The notes: generated by a model not told the origin, from the sequence alone. Numbered from the stretch's first letter, positions 1 through 8,845 are shown. The stretch is 64,000 nucleotides of DNA from Lautropia sp. (GCA_030532425.1 JAUNLD010000003.1:1-64000), one strand, 5' to 3'. Translations and numbers: made by a program.

Positions 1-153
1 GCATGCCGGGTGGTGTGGGAGGGGTGCTGCCTGGGGCAGCCCCCTATCCCGATTCATCCACCGATGGGGCAGGGGGCCAGCAAGCCCCCTTGCGCTTTAT
101 ACTGTCGGCACCGAGCTTTCGCCCAACACACTGCCCCTTCGACACCGCGGCCT

Positions 154-615
154 ATGAAACGACTGACCCGACAACGCACCGTGATCCAGCGGGTCATCGA
201 CGAGGCGCGTCGTCCGCTCAGTCCGGCCGAAATCCTCGATGCCGGCCGCCAGTACCTGCCATCCCTCAGCATCGCCACCATCTACCGCAACCTGCGTGAC
301 CTGCAAAAGGACGGGCTGATCGCTGCCGTGCCACTGCCGGGCGACAACCCGCGCTATGAAAGCCATCAGGCCGACGGCCACCACCATCATCACTTCCAGT
401 GCAACCGTTGCCAGAAGGTCTTCGACATTCACGGCTGCCCCGGCGGGCTCGAGCAGATGGCGCCAGCCGGCTTTGCCGTCGACCGTCATGAGGTCACGCT
501 CTACGGGCTGTGCGCCGAATGCAATCCGCAGTCAGCCACCGGTGAAGGCGAGGGCAGCCGTGGCGTGGCGCCCGGGCAGCCCGGCAGCACCGGGCTGCCA
601 CCGCACGAGGGCTGA
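154..615 (+). CDS. Fur-family metal-responsive transcriptional regulator
   Basis: A 153-residue Fur-superfamily repressor. The N-terminal half (about residues 1-60) is a winged helix with the family's IATIYRNLRDL recognition-helix motif near residues 40-50. The C-terminal half holds a run of five histidines (76-80) and two CxxC pairs (C83/C86 and C120/C123), the usual structural zinc site. The ATG at 154 is chosen because homology begins at MKRLTRQR; the reading frame stays open upstream but that stretch is low-complexity and unlike the family. Whether it senses iron, zinc or peroxide (Fur, Zur or PerR type) cannot be decided from these residues. It is convergent with the ABC importer genes, nine bases away. 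The tail after about residue 125 is a Gly/Pro-rich extension. Confidence 0.85.
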   Translation: MKRLTRQRTVIQRVIDEARRPLSPAEILDAGRQYLPSLSIATIYRNLRDLQKDGLIAAVPLPGDNPRYESHQADGHHHHHFQCNRCQKVFDIHGCPGGLEQMAPAGFAVDRHEVTLYGLCAECNPQSATGEGEGSRGVAPGQPGSTGLPPHEG

Positions 616-624
616 AAGCCCGGC

Positions 625-1387
<763 letters not shown>

Positions 1388-1407
<20 letters not shown>

Positions 1408-2041
1408 AGCGTTTTTCCAGTCTCTGGAACATCCAGGTCAGCAGCAGCGTCATCAGCAGATAGAAGACGGCCGCCACGATGAACGGGGTAATGGTGAAAT
1501 CCCGCTGCACGATGCCCCGCGCCGCCCGCAACAGGTCGTTGAGCGCCAGCACGTAGATCAGCGAGGTGTCCTTCACCAGGGTGATGAACTCATTGGACAA
1601 CGGCGGAAGAATGCGCCGGATCACCTGCGGCATGATGATGCGGCGCATCGTCTGTGGATAGCTCATCCCCAGTGCCTTGGCACCTTCATACTGGCCCCGG
1701 TCGATCGACTGGATGCCAGCCCGAAAGATCTCGGCAAAATAGGCGGCATAATTCAGCACGAAGGCCACCACCGCAGCCGGGAAATCCGGCAGCCGGATGC
1801 CACCACCGGGCAACAGGGGCAGGGCGTAGTAGATGAACAGCAGCTGCAACATCAGCGGGGTGCCCCGCATCAGCCACAGATAGCCGCTCACGGCCACCCC
1901 CAATGCCCGGTAGCGCGACAGGCGCATCAGCGCCAGTGCGATGCCCAGCGGGATCGACAGCAGCAAGGTGATGAAAAACAGCTGCAACGAGACCAGAGAG
2001 CCTTCGCCCAATGGCCCGAGAATGCTCAGTACGTAGTCCAA
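1388..2041 (-). CDS. Polar amino acid ABC importer, permease subunit
   Basis: A 217-residue HisM/GlnP-family inner membrane permease. It shows the family's MRGTPLMLQ stretch near residues 58-66 and the cytoplasmic EAA-type loop around GAKALGMSYPQTMRR, which couples to the ATPase. About five hydrophobic segments are visible. The best start is a TTG at 2041, because the first internal ATG would remove the first membrane helix. It begins 18 bases after the binding-protein stop and is transcribed with it. A single permease implies a homodimeric channel, or a second permease outside the window. Confidence 0.88.
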
Positions 2042-2059
2042 GGCAGGCTGCGCCCGTTG

Positions 2060-2863
2060 TTATTTGGTGATGTTCTTGCCAAACCACTTCTCGGCGATCT
2101 TGCCCGCGCTGCCATCCTTCTTCATCTCGTCGATGACATCGCCCAGCTTCGCGGTCAGCGCCGTATCGTCCTTGCGCAGACCCACACCATAGTCCTCGGT
2201 CCCGAAATTCTCTTCGAGCACCACGTACTGCTCGGGCTTCTTGGCCACGTAATAACGACCGACCACCTCATCCAGCACGGCCGCATCCAGGCGTCCTGCG
2301 TCCAGATCCAGCAGCACCGTCACGTTGTCGCCATACTTCTTCAGCGCCTTCAGCGACGAGGCCACCGCCGCTTCCTTCTCGATGGCGTCAATCGCACTGC
2401 TGCCATCCTGGGCTCCCACCACCTTGCCCGCCAGGCCGGCCTTGCCGGTGATCGGCGAACCGCTGCGGACGATGATGATCTGGTGATTCTCCATGTACGG
2501 CGGCGTGAAGGCGATGTTTTCCTTGCGCTTCTCGGTGATCGTCAGGCCGTTCCACAACGCATCGACACGTTTGCCATTCAGCTCGGCCTCCTTGGCGTTC
2601 CAGTCGATCGGCTTGAATTCGACCTCGATACCCAGTCGCCGGGCTGCCTCGCGGGCCATGTCGATGTCGAAGCCGACAAGCTCGTTCTTCTCGTCACGAA
2701 ACCCCATCGGCGGGAAATTGTCGTCCAGACCGATGACGATCCGCTTGGGCAGCCCATCGGCAGCAGCCGGCGCCGCCGTGTCGGCAGACTTGGTACAGGC
2801 ACTCAGGACCACGGCCGCAGCAGAAACAGCCAGCAACAGACGACGACGGATCAGGGTTTTCAT
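2060..2863 (-). CDS. Amino acid ABC importer, periplasmic binding lipoprotein
   Basis: A 267-residue SBP_bac_3-family solute-binding protein. A lipoprotein signal peptide runs to lipobox LSAC with the lipid-bearing Cys at residue 23. The mature part has the family signatures GLDDNFPPMGF, ELVGFDIDMAREAARRLG and WNGLTITEKRKENIAF, which line the ligand cleft. The start at 2863 is chosen for the signal peptide; an upstream in-frame extension (to 3013) has no such logic. It is the first gene of the leftward importer operon. The left prophage junction lies about 280 bases upstream, so its promoter region is now close to phage DNA. Confidence 0.9.
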   Translation of the reverse strand: MKTLIRRRLLLAVSAAAVVLSACTKSADTAAPAAADGLPKRIVIGLDDNFPPMGFRDEKNELVGFDIDMAREAARRLGIEVEFKPIDWNAKEAELNGKRVDALWNGLTITEKRKENIAFTPPYMENHQIIIVRSGSPITGKAGLAGKVVGAQDGSSAIDAIEKEAAVASSLKALKKYGDNVTVLLDLDAGRLDAAVLDEVVGRYYVAKKPEQYVVLEENFGTEDYGVGLRKDDTALTAKLGDVIDEMKKDGSAGKIAEKWFGKNITK

Positions 2864-3016
2864 GGCGGAAATCGACAAGGACAAGGATCGGGAAACGGCA
2901 GCCCGTGGCACCTGCGGCGCACCCGCATTGCAAACGGCATGCCTGCGTTGCCCCGATGGTATAACGGGCCGGCACAAAAAGCTTCTTCCTGCCAGCCCAA
3001 AGCGATCCGGCATCCC

Positions 3017-4135
3017 TCAGATCTCGTCGGCAAACGGCTCCGGCACGGGCGCCGGGTTACTGGCAGAGGGCGCATCATGGCATGGCGCAGCACTTGCGGC
3101 ATCAACAGGGCTTTCACTGATTCGCAGGCGCAGGGTTTTCCTTAATTTGACATAATAACCATTGACCGCGAGAGGCGCCCGACTGACGGCGGAGAGGGCA
3201 GGATAGGCGCCAGCTATCACGTCCGCAGGTCTCGATAGCGCCTCCCAAGGGAGTTCGCGCATCTTGTTGCCCAGCTGAATCTCCACCCGGACCCAGGGCG
3301 ACGACGGATCGCCAAGCTGCTTTCCCTTCTCGTAACAGCGCAAAATTTTCCCGGCGCCACGGCTACCAACATAAAACGTGCAGCCTCCGCCTGAGCCTTC
3401 ATCGCTGATGAACGTAGCCTTTGGCGGCCTTCCGTTGCTGATGAATTTCCCTTGCCCGTACCACTTGCGCAGCCGTTCGACGGTCAGGAAGCGGCCGTCG
3501 TAATCGTCGACTGCGCAATCCAGGCGCGTCAGCCGGGCGCCGAAACTCTCAAGCAAAACAGCCACTTGAGCAAGCTTGTGGGCTGACAGGGCACCGGCAA
3601 CCACTCCAGGGATGGACAGGTACACCGTGTTGCGCTGAGACTCGCCCCCCCAGGCAACGACCACCGGACCATACCTGGCGGAACGTTCGTACCCCAGCAT
3701 CCCGCGCTCCTGCTCGACGAAGGGTTCTCGCACATCACAGATGCCCAGAACCACCCGGTCGACCACCTCACGCCAGCCCTCGATCTCGGGCAAGGTACAG
3801 GAAATCCAGTCGACCGAGGCCACGAAACGCGCCCCGGTTTCCGGTTCCTGAACGGCCATGTCCAGCACCCGGCCGAGACGGCCACCGTGGCCGGCGCCGG
3901 CGTCTGGCCGGGGGGTTAAGCTTGCAGCGGTCAGCACTTCGTGGGGGACTTTTACCCCGTGATTACTCCACGGGGATTCCCCCCCACCAAGACCCCCCTT
4001 CGGCCCAGAGGGGGGGAAAGATTCATCGGTTCCGGCGCGATTTTGCGCCGTTTCGGCAGGCAGATCAGCCGGCGCGTCCGCCTTCATGCCGCCCACGGCA
4101 TTTTTATCTGGTAGCATTGCAGTTCTGTTTTCCAT
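3017..4135 (-). CDS. Phage replication initiation protein (Rep_trans/RstA type), C-terminus replaced by integration
   Basis: A rolling-circle replication initiator of filamentous phages. The conserved body starts near VDWISCTLPE (about residue 109). It runs through the substrate-like region with VYLSIPGVVAGAL, LTRLDCAVDDYDG and TFYVGSRGAGKILRCYEKGKQ to WVRVEIQLGNKMRELPW. Residues 1-331 are phage-derived and end at NGYYVKL, which is encoded by the att core. The last 41 residues (starting RKTLRLRI) are read from host DNA beyond the junction and look like chance coding. The phage C-terminus is found at the far end of the prophage (9066-9357, minus strand). In the circle the protein would be about 417 residues, a usual length for inovirus Rep. 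The start at 4135 is uncertain; an ATG at 4117 is an alternative. Confidence 0.82.
   Translation of the reverse strand: MENRTAMLPDKNAVGGMKADAPADLPAETAQNRAGTDESFPPSGPKGGLGGGESPWSNHGVKVPHEVLTAASLTPRPDAGAGHGGRLGRVLDMAVQEPETGARFVASVDWISCTLPEIEGWREVVDRVVLGICDVREPFVEQERGMLGYERSARYGPVVVAWGGESQRNTVYLSIPGVVAGALSAHKLAQVAVLLESFGARLTRLDCAVDDYDGRFLTVERLRKWYGQGKFISNGRPPKATFISDEGSGGGCTFYVGSRGAGKILRCYEKGKQLGDPSSPWVRVEIQLGNKMRELPWEALSRPADVIAGAYPALSAVSRAPLAVNGYYVKLRKTLRLRISESPVDAASAAPCHDAPSASNPAPVPEPFADEI
3145..3172. other. Left prophage junction (XerCD/dif-type att site)
   Basis: ATTTGACATAA (3145-3155) is a XerD arm, matching the reverse complement of the E. coli dif XerD arm at 10 of 11 positions. TAACCA (3156-3161) is the central six. 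TTGACCGCGAG (3162-3172) is a degenerate XerC arm. A 21-base identity with the right junction covers 3143-3163. This copy is the phage-derived half-site on its right side, since the XerC arm is poor here and good at the other end. Read on the minus strand, the core encodes NGYYVKL inside the replication gene. Confidence 0.85.
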
Positions 4136-4145
4136 TAAATGGATT

Positions 4146-4179
4146 AACCGCCAGTCTAAACAGCTGGCGGTTTTTTTTT
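4146..4179 (+). terminator. Hairpin plus T-run upstream of rep
   Basis: AACCGCCAG (4146-4154) and CTGGCGGTT (4164-4172) form a 9-bp stem with a 9-base loop, followed by a run of T on the plus strand. It has the shape of an intrinsic terminator for plus-strand transcription, yet no plus-strand phage gene precedes it. It may insulate the phage from host transcripts or be part of the viral origin. Confidence 0.55.
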
Positions 4180-4574
4180 GACCGCATTCGCCACCGTCAC
4201 CAAACGGGCGACGGACGGTCGATTCGGGTCAACCATTGACCACCGGGCAGGGCCGGCGGTCGTCACATGATACGCAATGCGGCGGCCCAAGGGGCCAGGC
4301 GGCGTCAGTCCCGGCCGTGGGGGCTGGCCGGGCGGCAGATAAGGTGTGGTCGAACCGGGTAGGAAGGGGTACCCCTTCGTTCATGACACGGTTGACATCG
4401 GGGGGTGCCCCCGATACCCCCCCGCAATGGCGGCTCTATGGCTGACAACGGCCAGAACGCCCCCTGGCCAAGGGGGGGGGTCGACAGGCGCGATGGAAGG
4501 CCTCTGGCCGGCCCAGAGCGCCTTGCGCGGCGTGGCGGGCCAGCAGGCCGGGCAGGGGGCCAGACTGGATCAGC
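4180..4574. other. Phage noncoding region, candidate replication origin
   Basis: About 395 bases without a convincing gene, between rep and the unknown phage gene. It is rich in long G and C runs (for example near 4471-4480) and next to the hairpin at 4146-4179. Filamentous phages keep origins and packaging signals in the intergenic region next to rep, so that is the likely role. No motif identifies the nick site. Confidence 0.4.
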
Positions 4575-4955
4575 TCACAGCAGATGTTGGCGCAGCCGCC
4601 GCAACAGGGCGTCCACCTGGGCAGCTTCCGCGTCGGTCAGCCAGTAGCGCCGCTCTTGCAGGGTGGCCTGCGCGCCAGCAGGGGGCCATGGCGTGTTGGC
4701 GCGGCCTCCGGGCCGATCTGGCAGCCGGCGACCATCGAAGCCGCACACCTCGATCACCAGCGCTTCGGTGCGCAGCGCATCGACATCCCAGACTCGACGG
4801 TCCACCAGGCGCTGCCGTTCCAGGCGCACAACCGGCAGGCCCGCCGCGTTCGTGCCGCGCACGCAAGCGTAGGCGCCCGACACGTGCCAGGCACGGCGAG
4901 CTGATGGGTCGCAGGCCCAATCCATGAACCAGCCCACGCTACAGGCTGGCCGCAT
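4575..4955 (-). CDS. Phage hypothetical protein
   Basis: A 126-residue protein that I do not recognise. The ATG at 4955 sits three bases after the toxin stop codon, so it is probably translated with the toxin gene. The frame can also start at a TTG at 4961. The middle is charged and contains VWDVDALRTEALVIEV; the end (TDAEAAQVDALLRRLRQHLL) looks helical. There is no signal peptide and no membrane segment. Its place between the toxin gene and the noncoding origin region suggests an accessory or regulatory phage protein. It could also be a third component of the toxin-antitoxin locus, but nothing in the sequence shows this. Confidence 0.5.
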   Translation of the reverse strand: MRPACSVGWFMDWACDPSARRAWHVSGAYACVRGTNAAGLPVVRLERQRLVDRRVWDVDALRTEALVIEVCGFDGRRLPDRPGGRANTPWPPAGAQATLQERRYWLTDAEAAQVDALLRRLRQHLL

Positions 4956-4957
4956 GC

Positions 4958-5284
4958 TCAATCGTCCATCTTCTCGTAGTTCACGCTCTGGCCTGCCACG
5001 TAGATGGCCGAGACGATGACTATCTCTTCACGCCCGCGCTTTTCCAGTCGGTACAGCAGCAGGTTCCGTCCGCCAACGGTTGTTTTCCGGTACTTCGGAT
5101 TCTCTTCCACTACCATTCCGATCTGATGGAAGCGGGACAACACACCATTCACTGACCGGAAGTTCTGTCTGACACGCCCAGCAACCGCGCTGCCAAACTC
5201 ACTTTGTACGTGCAACAGGATCTCCGCCAGCTGGCGCCGTGCAAGCCTGTTGTAAACGACCCTCAAGCGCTTGCGCTCTTTCAT
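4958..5284 (-). CDS. ParE/RelE-superfamily toxin
   Basis: A 108-residue type II toxin of the RelE/ParE fold. The N-terminal LRVVYNRLARRQLAEILLHV matches the family's first strand and long helix, and GRNLLLYRLEKRGREEIVIVSAIY matches the C-terminal beta strands, ending in a typical short tail. ParE toxins poison DNA gyrase and RelE toxins cleave ribosome-bound mRNA; these residues do not separate the two. Its gene overlaps the upstream antitoxin gene by 86 bases in another frame, which is longer than usual. The homology must begin by about residue 7, so at least 65 bases of real overlap remain. It lies in the leftward phage operon after zot. Confidence 0.8.
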   Translation of the reverse strand: MKERKRLRVVYNRLARRQLAEILLHVQSEFGSAVAGRVRQNFRSVNGVLSRFHQIGMVVEENPKYRKTTVGGRNLLLYRLEKRGREEIVIVSAIYVAGQSVNYEKMDD

Positions 5285-5435
5285 ACTCGTCCAGGTAGGC
5301 CTCTACCTCTTCCCATGTGAATTCCCCACCCATTTCCTCTCCGAGCGCCAGTTGCTCGTTCAACCACTCATGATGGGGGCGCTTGTCTGACGGGTCTTGC
5401 TGGATCTGCACCTTATGAATCAGCGGATGTTCCAT
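5199..5435 (-). CDS. Antitoxin of the prophage toxin-antitoxin pair
   Basis: A 78-residue acidic protein directly upstream of the ParE/RelE toxin gene. The sequence EWLNEQLALGEEMGGEFTWEEVEAYLDEYERAQ resembles the toxin-binding tails of type II antitoxins. There is no obvious ribbon-helix-helix or helix-turn-helix at the N-terminus, so DNA binding is not assured. A good Shine-Dalgarno sequence (GGAGGGA) stands nine or so bases before the ATG at 5435, and the gene starts 12 bases after the zot stop codon. Its C-terminal 28 codons overlap the toxin gene. Antitoxin identity is inferred from position, size and charge. Confidence 0.68.
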   Translation of the reverse strand: MEHPLIHKVQIQQDPSDKRPHHEWLNEQLALGEEMGGEFTWEEVEAYLDEYERAQALEGRLQQACTAPAGGDPVARTK

Positions 5436-5447
5436 GTCCAGTCCCTC

Positions 5448-6524
5448 CTACGGGTTCCTGCCATCGACAGGGGCCGCCTGCTGTGCTGCCCCACCAGATG
5501 CGACCTCGACCGGCGCGGCCGGTGTTGGTGCCACTGGCCAGAACTCGGGGGTGTACGGATCGAACGGTGGCCGCTCGATCCACTCCCGGCACGCGTCACT
5601 GGACAGCCCGGCATCGGTCGCCTGCTGAGTGTAGCAGCGGCACCTACCCCCCATGCAAGCCCCGCCGACCACGACCGGATGAACGCGGACCTCTCGCACA
5701 CGGTCATAGGCTGGCGCTGACTCGGGCCGGGTGGACACCCTTGGAATCCAGGCGGTCCGGTCATCGATGAGGCCTGCACCGCCCATGCTCCAGGCAGATG
5801 GCGCCGGAGCTGGCGACACGGCCGGCTTCGGCGCTGCCTGGCTGACGGGCAGGGCAGGGACTGACTGGGCCGCCGGGGCCGGCTCGGTGGCCGGCTCGGC
5901 ACCGCGGGCGCGGATCGATTCAACCGAGCGCCACCCCAATATGGCAGCGCCGATGACGGCCACCCCGAAGATGACCAGGGCAGGGGGAATGCGGCGCACC
6001 GGCTTGATATGGACGCTGGCCGAACGGTAGCGGCCAAAAACGCGCTTGGGCAGCCGGTAGCGGCGCTTGATCGGTGCAGAACGGTAGGCGGCTGCCGGCT
6101 GCTCGCAGCACTCGGGCCACTCGTACCAATAGCGGCCGAGCACACCGATATCGCGCAGGTGCACGTGGCGCCCAACGAGCGTGCGCACGTTGCGATCCAG
6201 CAGGTTCGGGCCTTGCGTGATGATGTAGATGTCGATGCCCTTGTGCCGGTGCGTCTCCAGCGCCTCGATGTCAGGCGGCACGCGGCTGCCAGGGGCCCGC
6301 GGTCGCCACACCCGCTGCACCTCATCGATGACGACGACGGCGCCATCAGGCACGGTCTGATGCCATTCGTGCGGATCGCCCAGGGGCGAAATATCGACGT
6401 CCGGAACGACAAGGTCCGGGATGCCATCGACGTACACTGGGCGGCCCTTGCCGACGGTGGTCAGCAGATCGACCAGGGCTGCGGTCTTGCCCGCACCAGG
6501 TGCTCCGGTGATGAGCGTAATCAT
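5448..6524 (-). CDS. zot: Zot-like inner membrane assembly ATPase (pI family)
   Basis: A 358-residue zonular occludens toxin family protein, the pI assembly ATPase of filamentous phages that drives extrusion of the virion through the inner membrane. Walker A GAPGAGKT is at residues 7-14 and Walker B VVVIDEVQ near 84-91. ETHRHKGIDIYIITQGP follows, a family hallmark. A single membrane segment (PPALVIFGVAVIGAAILGW) lies near residues 203-221, followed by a Pro/Ala-rich periplasmic tail with several cysteines. Its ATG overlaps the stop of the upstream DUF2523 gene (6521-6524), which suggests translational coupling. The toxin name is historical; the phage role is export. Confidence 0.92.
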   Translation of the reverse strand: MITLITGAPGAGKTAALVDLLTTVGKGRPVYVDGIPDLVVPDVDISPLGDPHEWHQTVPDGAVVVIDEVQRVWRPRAPGSRVPPDIEALETHRHKGIDIYIITQGPNLLDRNVRTLVGRHVHLRDIGVLGRYWYEWPECCEQPAAAYRSAPIKRRYRLPKRVFGRYRSASVHIKPVRRIPPALVIFGVAVIGAAILGWRSVESIRARGAEPATEPAPAAQSVPALPVSQAAPKPAVSPAPAPSAWSMGGAGLIDDRTAWIPRVSTRPESAPAYDRVREVRVHPVVVGGACMGGRCRCYTQQATDAGLSSDACREWIERPPFDPYTPEFWPVAPTPAAPVEVASGGAAQQAAPVDGRNP

Positions 6525-6814
6525 CGCTTGCCACCGGTGCCGGTGAGCAGGCCCAGGCGCGTCAATTGCGACCAGGCGAGCGCCGAAACCATGCCACCGC
6601 TGACAATCGACACGGCCTGATAGAGGCCGGCCAGGCCGAGCACCCCGGCCAGCTCACCCGAAATGCCCCCCATGGCCGCCTGCACCTGATCCAGCAGCCC
6701 ATGCAGCGCGGCGTCGGCACCAACGTAGGTCACGGCACCAATGCCGAGCGCCGCCAACGCCTTGATGGCCACGGGTGCCGCGAGGGCCAGCATCCATGCC
6801 GCAAAGCCTTGCAT
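6521..6814 (-). CDS. DUF2523 phage minor coat protein (pVI-like)
   Basis: A 97-residue, strongly hydrophobic protein of the DUF2523 type, which takes the place of pVI at the virion end in many inoviruses. Two or three membrane segments are visible (residues about 5-33 and 55-80). The central ALHGLLDQVQAAMGG stretch is amphipathic. It sits between the TspB-like gene (one base away) and zot (4-base ATGA overlap), the standard pIII-pVI-pI order. Confidence 0.82.
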   Translation of the reverse strand: MQGFAAWMLALAAPVAIKALAALGIGAVTYVGADAALHGLLDQVQAAMGGISGELAGVLGLAGLYQAVSIVSGGMVSALAWSQLTRLGLLTGTGGKR

Positions 6815-6815
6815 C

Positions 6816-8132
6816 TCAGCTCCTCCTTGCTGCGCCGACGAAGATCAGGGCAGCCGCGAAGTAGGCAAACGCAATAATCAGCGGCCTTATCATGGTCGCG
6901 AAGTCGCAAATGGGCTGATAGCTGATGTCAAGCGGCCGCCCGAAAAACGAGGCTCGCCGCGGCGCCGGACAGGAACCGGCCGAGGCATTGCCATAGGGCC
7001 GAAACTCCATCTTTATCAACTGTTCTTCAAGCTTGGGCGGCTCCTTCACATCACCATATTTCTGGCAGGCCAGAATGTCAGGATTGGCCTTGCAGACATC
7101 AGGCCTGTCGGGCGCAGGACCACCGCCGCCACCACCACCAGGCGTATGTACACCGGTTTCGGTACCAGGACGTGTCGGCGGCTTGTCGCCTGGCGGCTTA
7201 CTGCCTTGAGGCGAAGATACCGGCTCTTCATAGGGACGTGCGTCGAGGCGCAACGGATCAAGCGGGGTACCGAGCTGTTGCATCTCCATGCCAGGCTGAA
7301 CCCAACGCTCTTCTCCGGTATCCGGGTCAAACCGGGGGACCGGATCACCAATGGGCACGCGAAACGGCATGGGCTGTGGATCGGGGCCGGGCGACGGATT
7401 GACGATGGGATCGGCTTCATATGGGATCGGGGGCAGGGCCGGAATGGGCGCGGTTTCCAGCATTTCGTCCAGCCTGTCGTCGGGCACGATCTCAGGATCA
7501 CCGATGATCTGTGGGCGAGTTACGGCAAAGCCACAATTCGTTGTCCCTGCTGGCCCACAACAGACGCTACCAAGCTTATTAGGATCAAAATCACCAAAGT
7601 GCGCTACATAGGGCGTATCTGACGGGCTCAACCGACCACCTTGCTGATAGGTGTGTCCCGCCTTGCATGCGGCATCAGCAGAGTGATGCCGTGTCTTTCC
7701 ATAGGGTTCTTCCCAAGGGCCCCAGCTGATTTCGGGGTCATCGCCACAGCTGATACGCCAGCTGCCGCCTATGTGTTTGAGACAGTTATCAAGCAGCCAG
7801 CCGCCCAGCCCGAGTGCTGCGGCCGCGCCCGGATGCCGGCGCATCAGGCCACCGATGGCCGAACCGATGGCGCCCGGTTTCGGCTTGAAACCAACCGGCA
7901 CGGGATGCGTGCCACCGCCCGGCTTGGGCAGGTTCAGCGTGCCACCCGGCAGCAGCCCCGAACCAGGCCGGTTGACGGGGGAAGGGGGTTTGTAGCGCCA
8001 GCGCCCATCGCTTCCGCGCTCGAATCCGGGCGGGGGCGAGGGGCTGACGAAGGCGCTGGCCGCGCGAGGCGCGACCATCGCCCACGTCAGCCCGGCGACT
8101 ACCAGCGCGAGAAGAAAAGGATTGCTGCGCAT
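6816..8132 (-). CDS. TspB/pIII-like adsorption protein
   Basis: A 438-residue minor coat protein that should form the receptor-binding tip of the virion. It has a signal peptide (about residues 1-27), a Pro/Gly-rich N-terminal region and a Cys-containing central domain (DNCLKHIGGSWRISCGDD through VCCGPAGTTNC). A long Pro-rich spacer with a run of seven glycines follows. A C-terminal membrane anchor (PLIIAFAYFAAALIFVGAA) ends in RRS. This layout (signal, variable domain, glycine linker, C-terminal anchor) is that of pIII, and the family resembles TspB proteins of neisserial filamentous prophages. The family name rests on layout and context, since this class diverges fast. Confidence 0.75.
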   Translation of the reverse strand: MRSNPFLLALVVAGLTWAMVAPRAASAFVSPSPPPGFERGSDGRWRYKPPSPVNRPGSGLLPGGTLNLPKPGGGTHPVPVGFKPKPGAIGSAIGGLMRRHPGAAAALGLGGWLLDNCLKHIGGSWRISCGDDPEISWGPWEEPYGKTRHHSADAACKAGHTYQQGGRLSPSDTPYVAHFGDFDPNKLGSVCCGPAGTTNCGFAVTRPQIIGDPEIVPDDRLDEMLETAPIPALPPIPYEADPIVNPSPGPDPQPMPFRVPIGDPVPRFDPDTGEERWVQPGMEMQQLGTPLDPLRLDARPYEEPVSSPQGSKPPGDKPPTRPGTETGVHTPGGGGGGGPAPDRPDVCKANPDILACQKYGDVKEPPKLEEQLIKMEFRPYGNASAGSCPAPRRASFFGRPLDISYQPICDFATMIRPLIIAFAYFAAALIFVGAARRS

Positions 8133-8162
8133 CCTGTCACCGCCAGAAATCCGGCCAAAAAA

Positions 8163-8513
8163 TCAGGGTTTGCCATCGTCGTCACTCCCATACGCGGCCC
8201 ACATGGCGCGCACGATCATCATGGCCGCCCAGGCGACCACCCATACACCTGCAATCTGCCAGCCCACGGCCACACCATCGGCCGCGGTCAGCAGCCCGCA
8301 GGGTTGCGGCGTGAAGGGCACCGTGACGTTGATCGTGCCTGGCTGGCTGACGCCATGCATCGCGTACGTGATCCGGTCTGGACCAACGCCCAGCGTCTGC
8401 ACCGCGTACAACTGGGGACCGATCTGCTGCAAGGTGCCGCCCACGGACGACGCAACCGCCGAGGCAGCCGCTTCCGCCGTCTCGTAGCAGGCTGTTCCAA
8501 CCTGAAAGCCCAT
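8163..8513 (-). CDS. Small phage membrane protein, function unknown
   Basis: A 116-residue protein encoded between the coat-protein terminator and the TspB-like gene. The N-terminal 75 residues include MGFQVGTACYETAEAAASAVAS and three cysteines. A single membrane segment follows (GWQIAGVWVVAWAAMMIVRAMWAAY, about residues 84-108) with a short acidic tail SDDDGKP. Similar small genes occur at this place in neisserial-type inoviruses, where they may be a minor tip protein (pVII/pIX-like), but here that is only positional inference. There is no cleavable signal peptide, which would fit an N-out, C-in topology. Confidence 0.65.
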   Translation of the reverse strand: MGFQVGTACYETAEAAASAVASSVGGTLQQIGPQLYAVQTLGVGPDRITYAMHGVSQPGTINVTVPFTPQPCGLLTAADGVAVGWQIAGVWVVAWAAMMIVRAMWAAYGSDDDGKP

Positions 8514-8524
8514 GTCCGCTCACC

Positions 8525-8573
8525 AAAAAACCCGGCCAGCCGCAGGTGTGGGATGGCCCACGGCCGGCCGGGT
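8525..8573 (-). terminator. Intrinsic terminator after the coat gene
   Basis: ACCCGGCC (8530-8537) pairs perfectly with GGCCGGGT (8566-8573). On the minus strand the stem is followed by a run of six T (8530-8525). It stands directly downstream of the major coat gene. Filamentous phages typically use a leaky terminator here so that coat mRNA is much more abundant than minor coat mRNA. Confidence 0.75.
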
Positions 8574-8579
8574 GCTGGA

Positions 8580-8768
8580 TCAGCCCAGCGCGCGACGCAT
8601 CAGGCGGAAGCCGAACAGCGCCACGATGGCGACCAGGACGGCAGCCGCAACGGTGGTGGCGTCAGTCTGGGCGGTGCTGATGGCCGTAGTCACGCCTTCA
8701 GGTACAGCGGCAAAAACCGGTGCACCCAGCACGCCCAGCGGCGCCGCGATGGCAAGTTTGCGGATCAT
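8580..8768 (-). CDS. Major coat protein (pVIII-like)
   Basis: A 62-residue precursor. A signal peptide with typical AxA cleavage (GAPVFA) ends near residue 21. The mature protein of about 41 residues starts with an acidic/polar segment (VPEGVTTAISTAQTD), followed by a membrane helix (VAAAVLVAIVALFGF) and a basic tail RLMRRALG. That is the exact design of inovirus pVIII: acidic surface, hydrophobic core, basic DNA-facing end. It lies between the ssDNA-binding gene and an intrinsic terminator. Confidence 0.88.
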   Translation of the reverse strand: MIRKLAIAAPLGVLGAPVFAAVPEGVTTAISTAQTDATTVAAAVLVAIVALFGFRLMRRALG

Positions 8769-8845
8769 GGTATTTCTCCAGTGCCCGGATGACGAGACCA
8801 GCCATGCGCTCGGGCCGCACGCATGGCCGGTGTGGGTCCAGGTGT

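Noticed and set aside
3922..4239. A plus-strand frame opposite the start of rep as a CTX-type RstR repressor
   Set aside because: It has no helix-turn-helix pattern, is antisense to rep coding sequence, and is rich in Arg/Pro as expected from a shadow.
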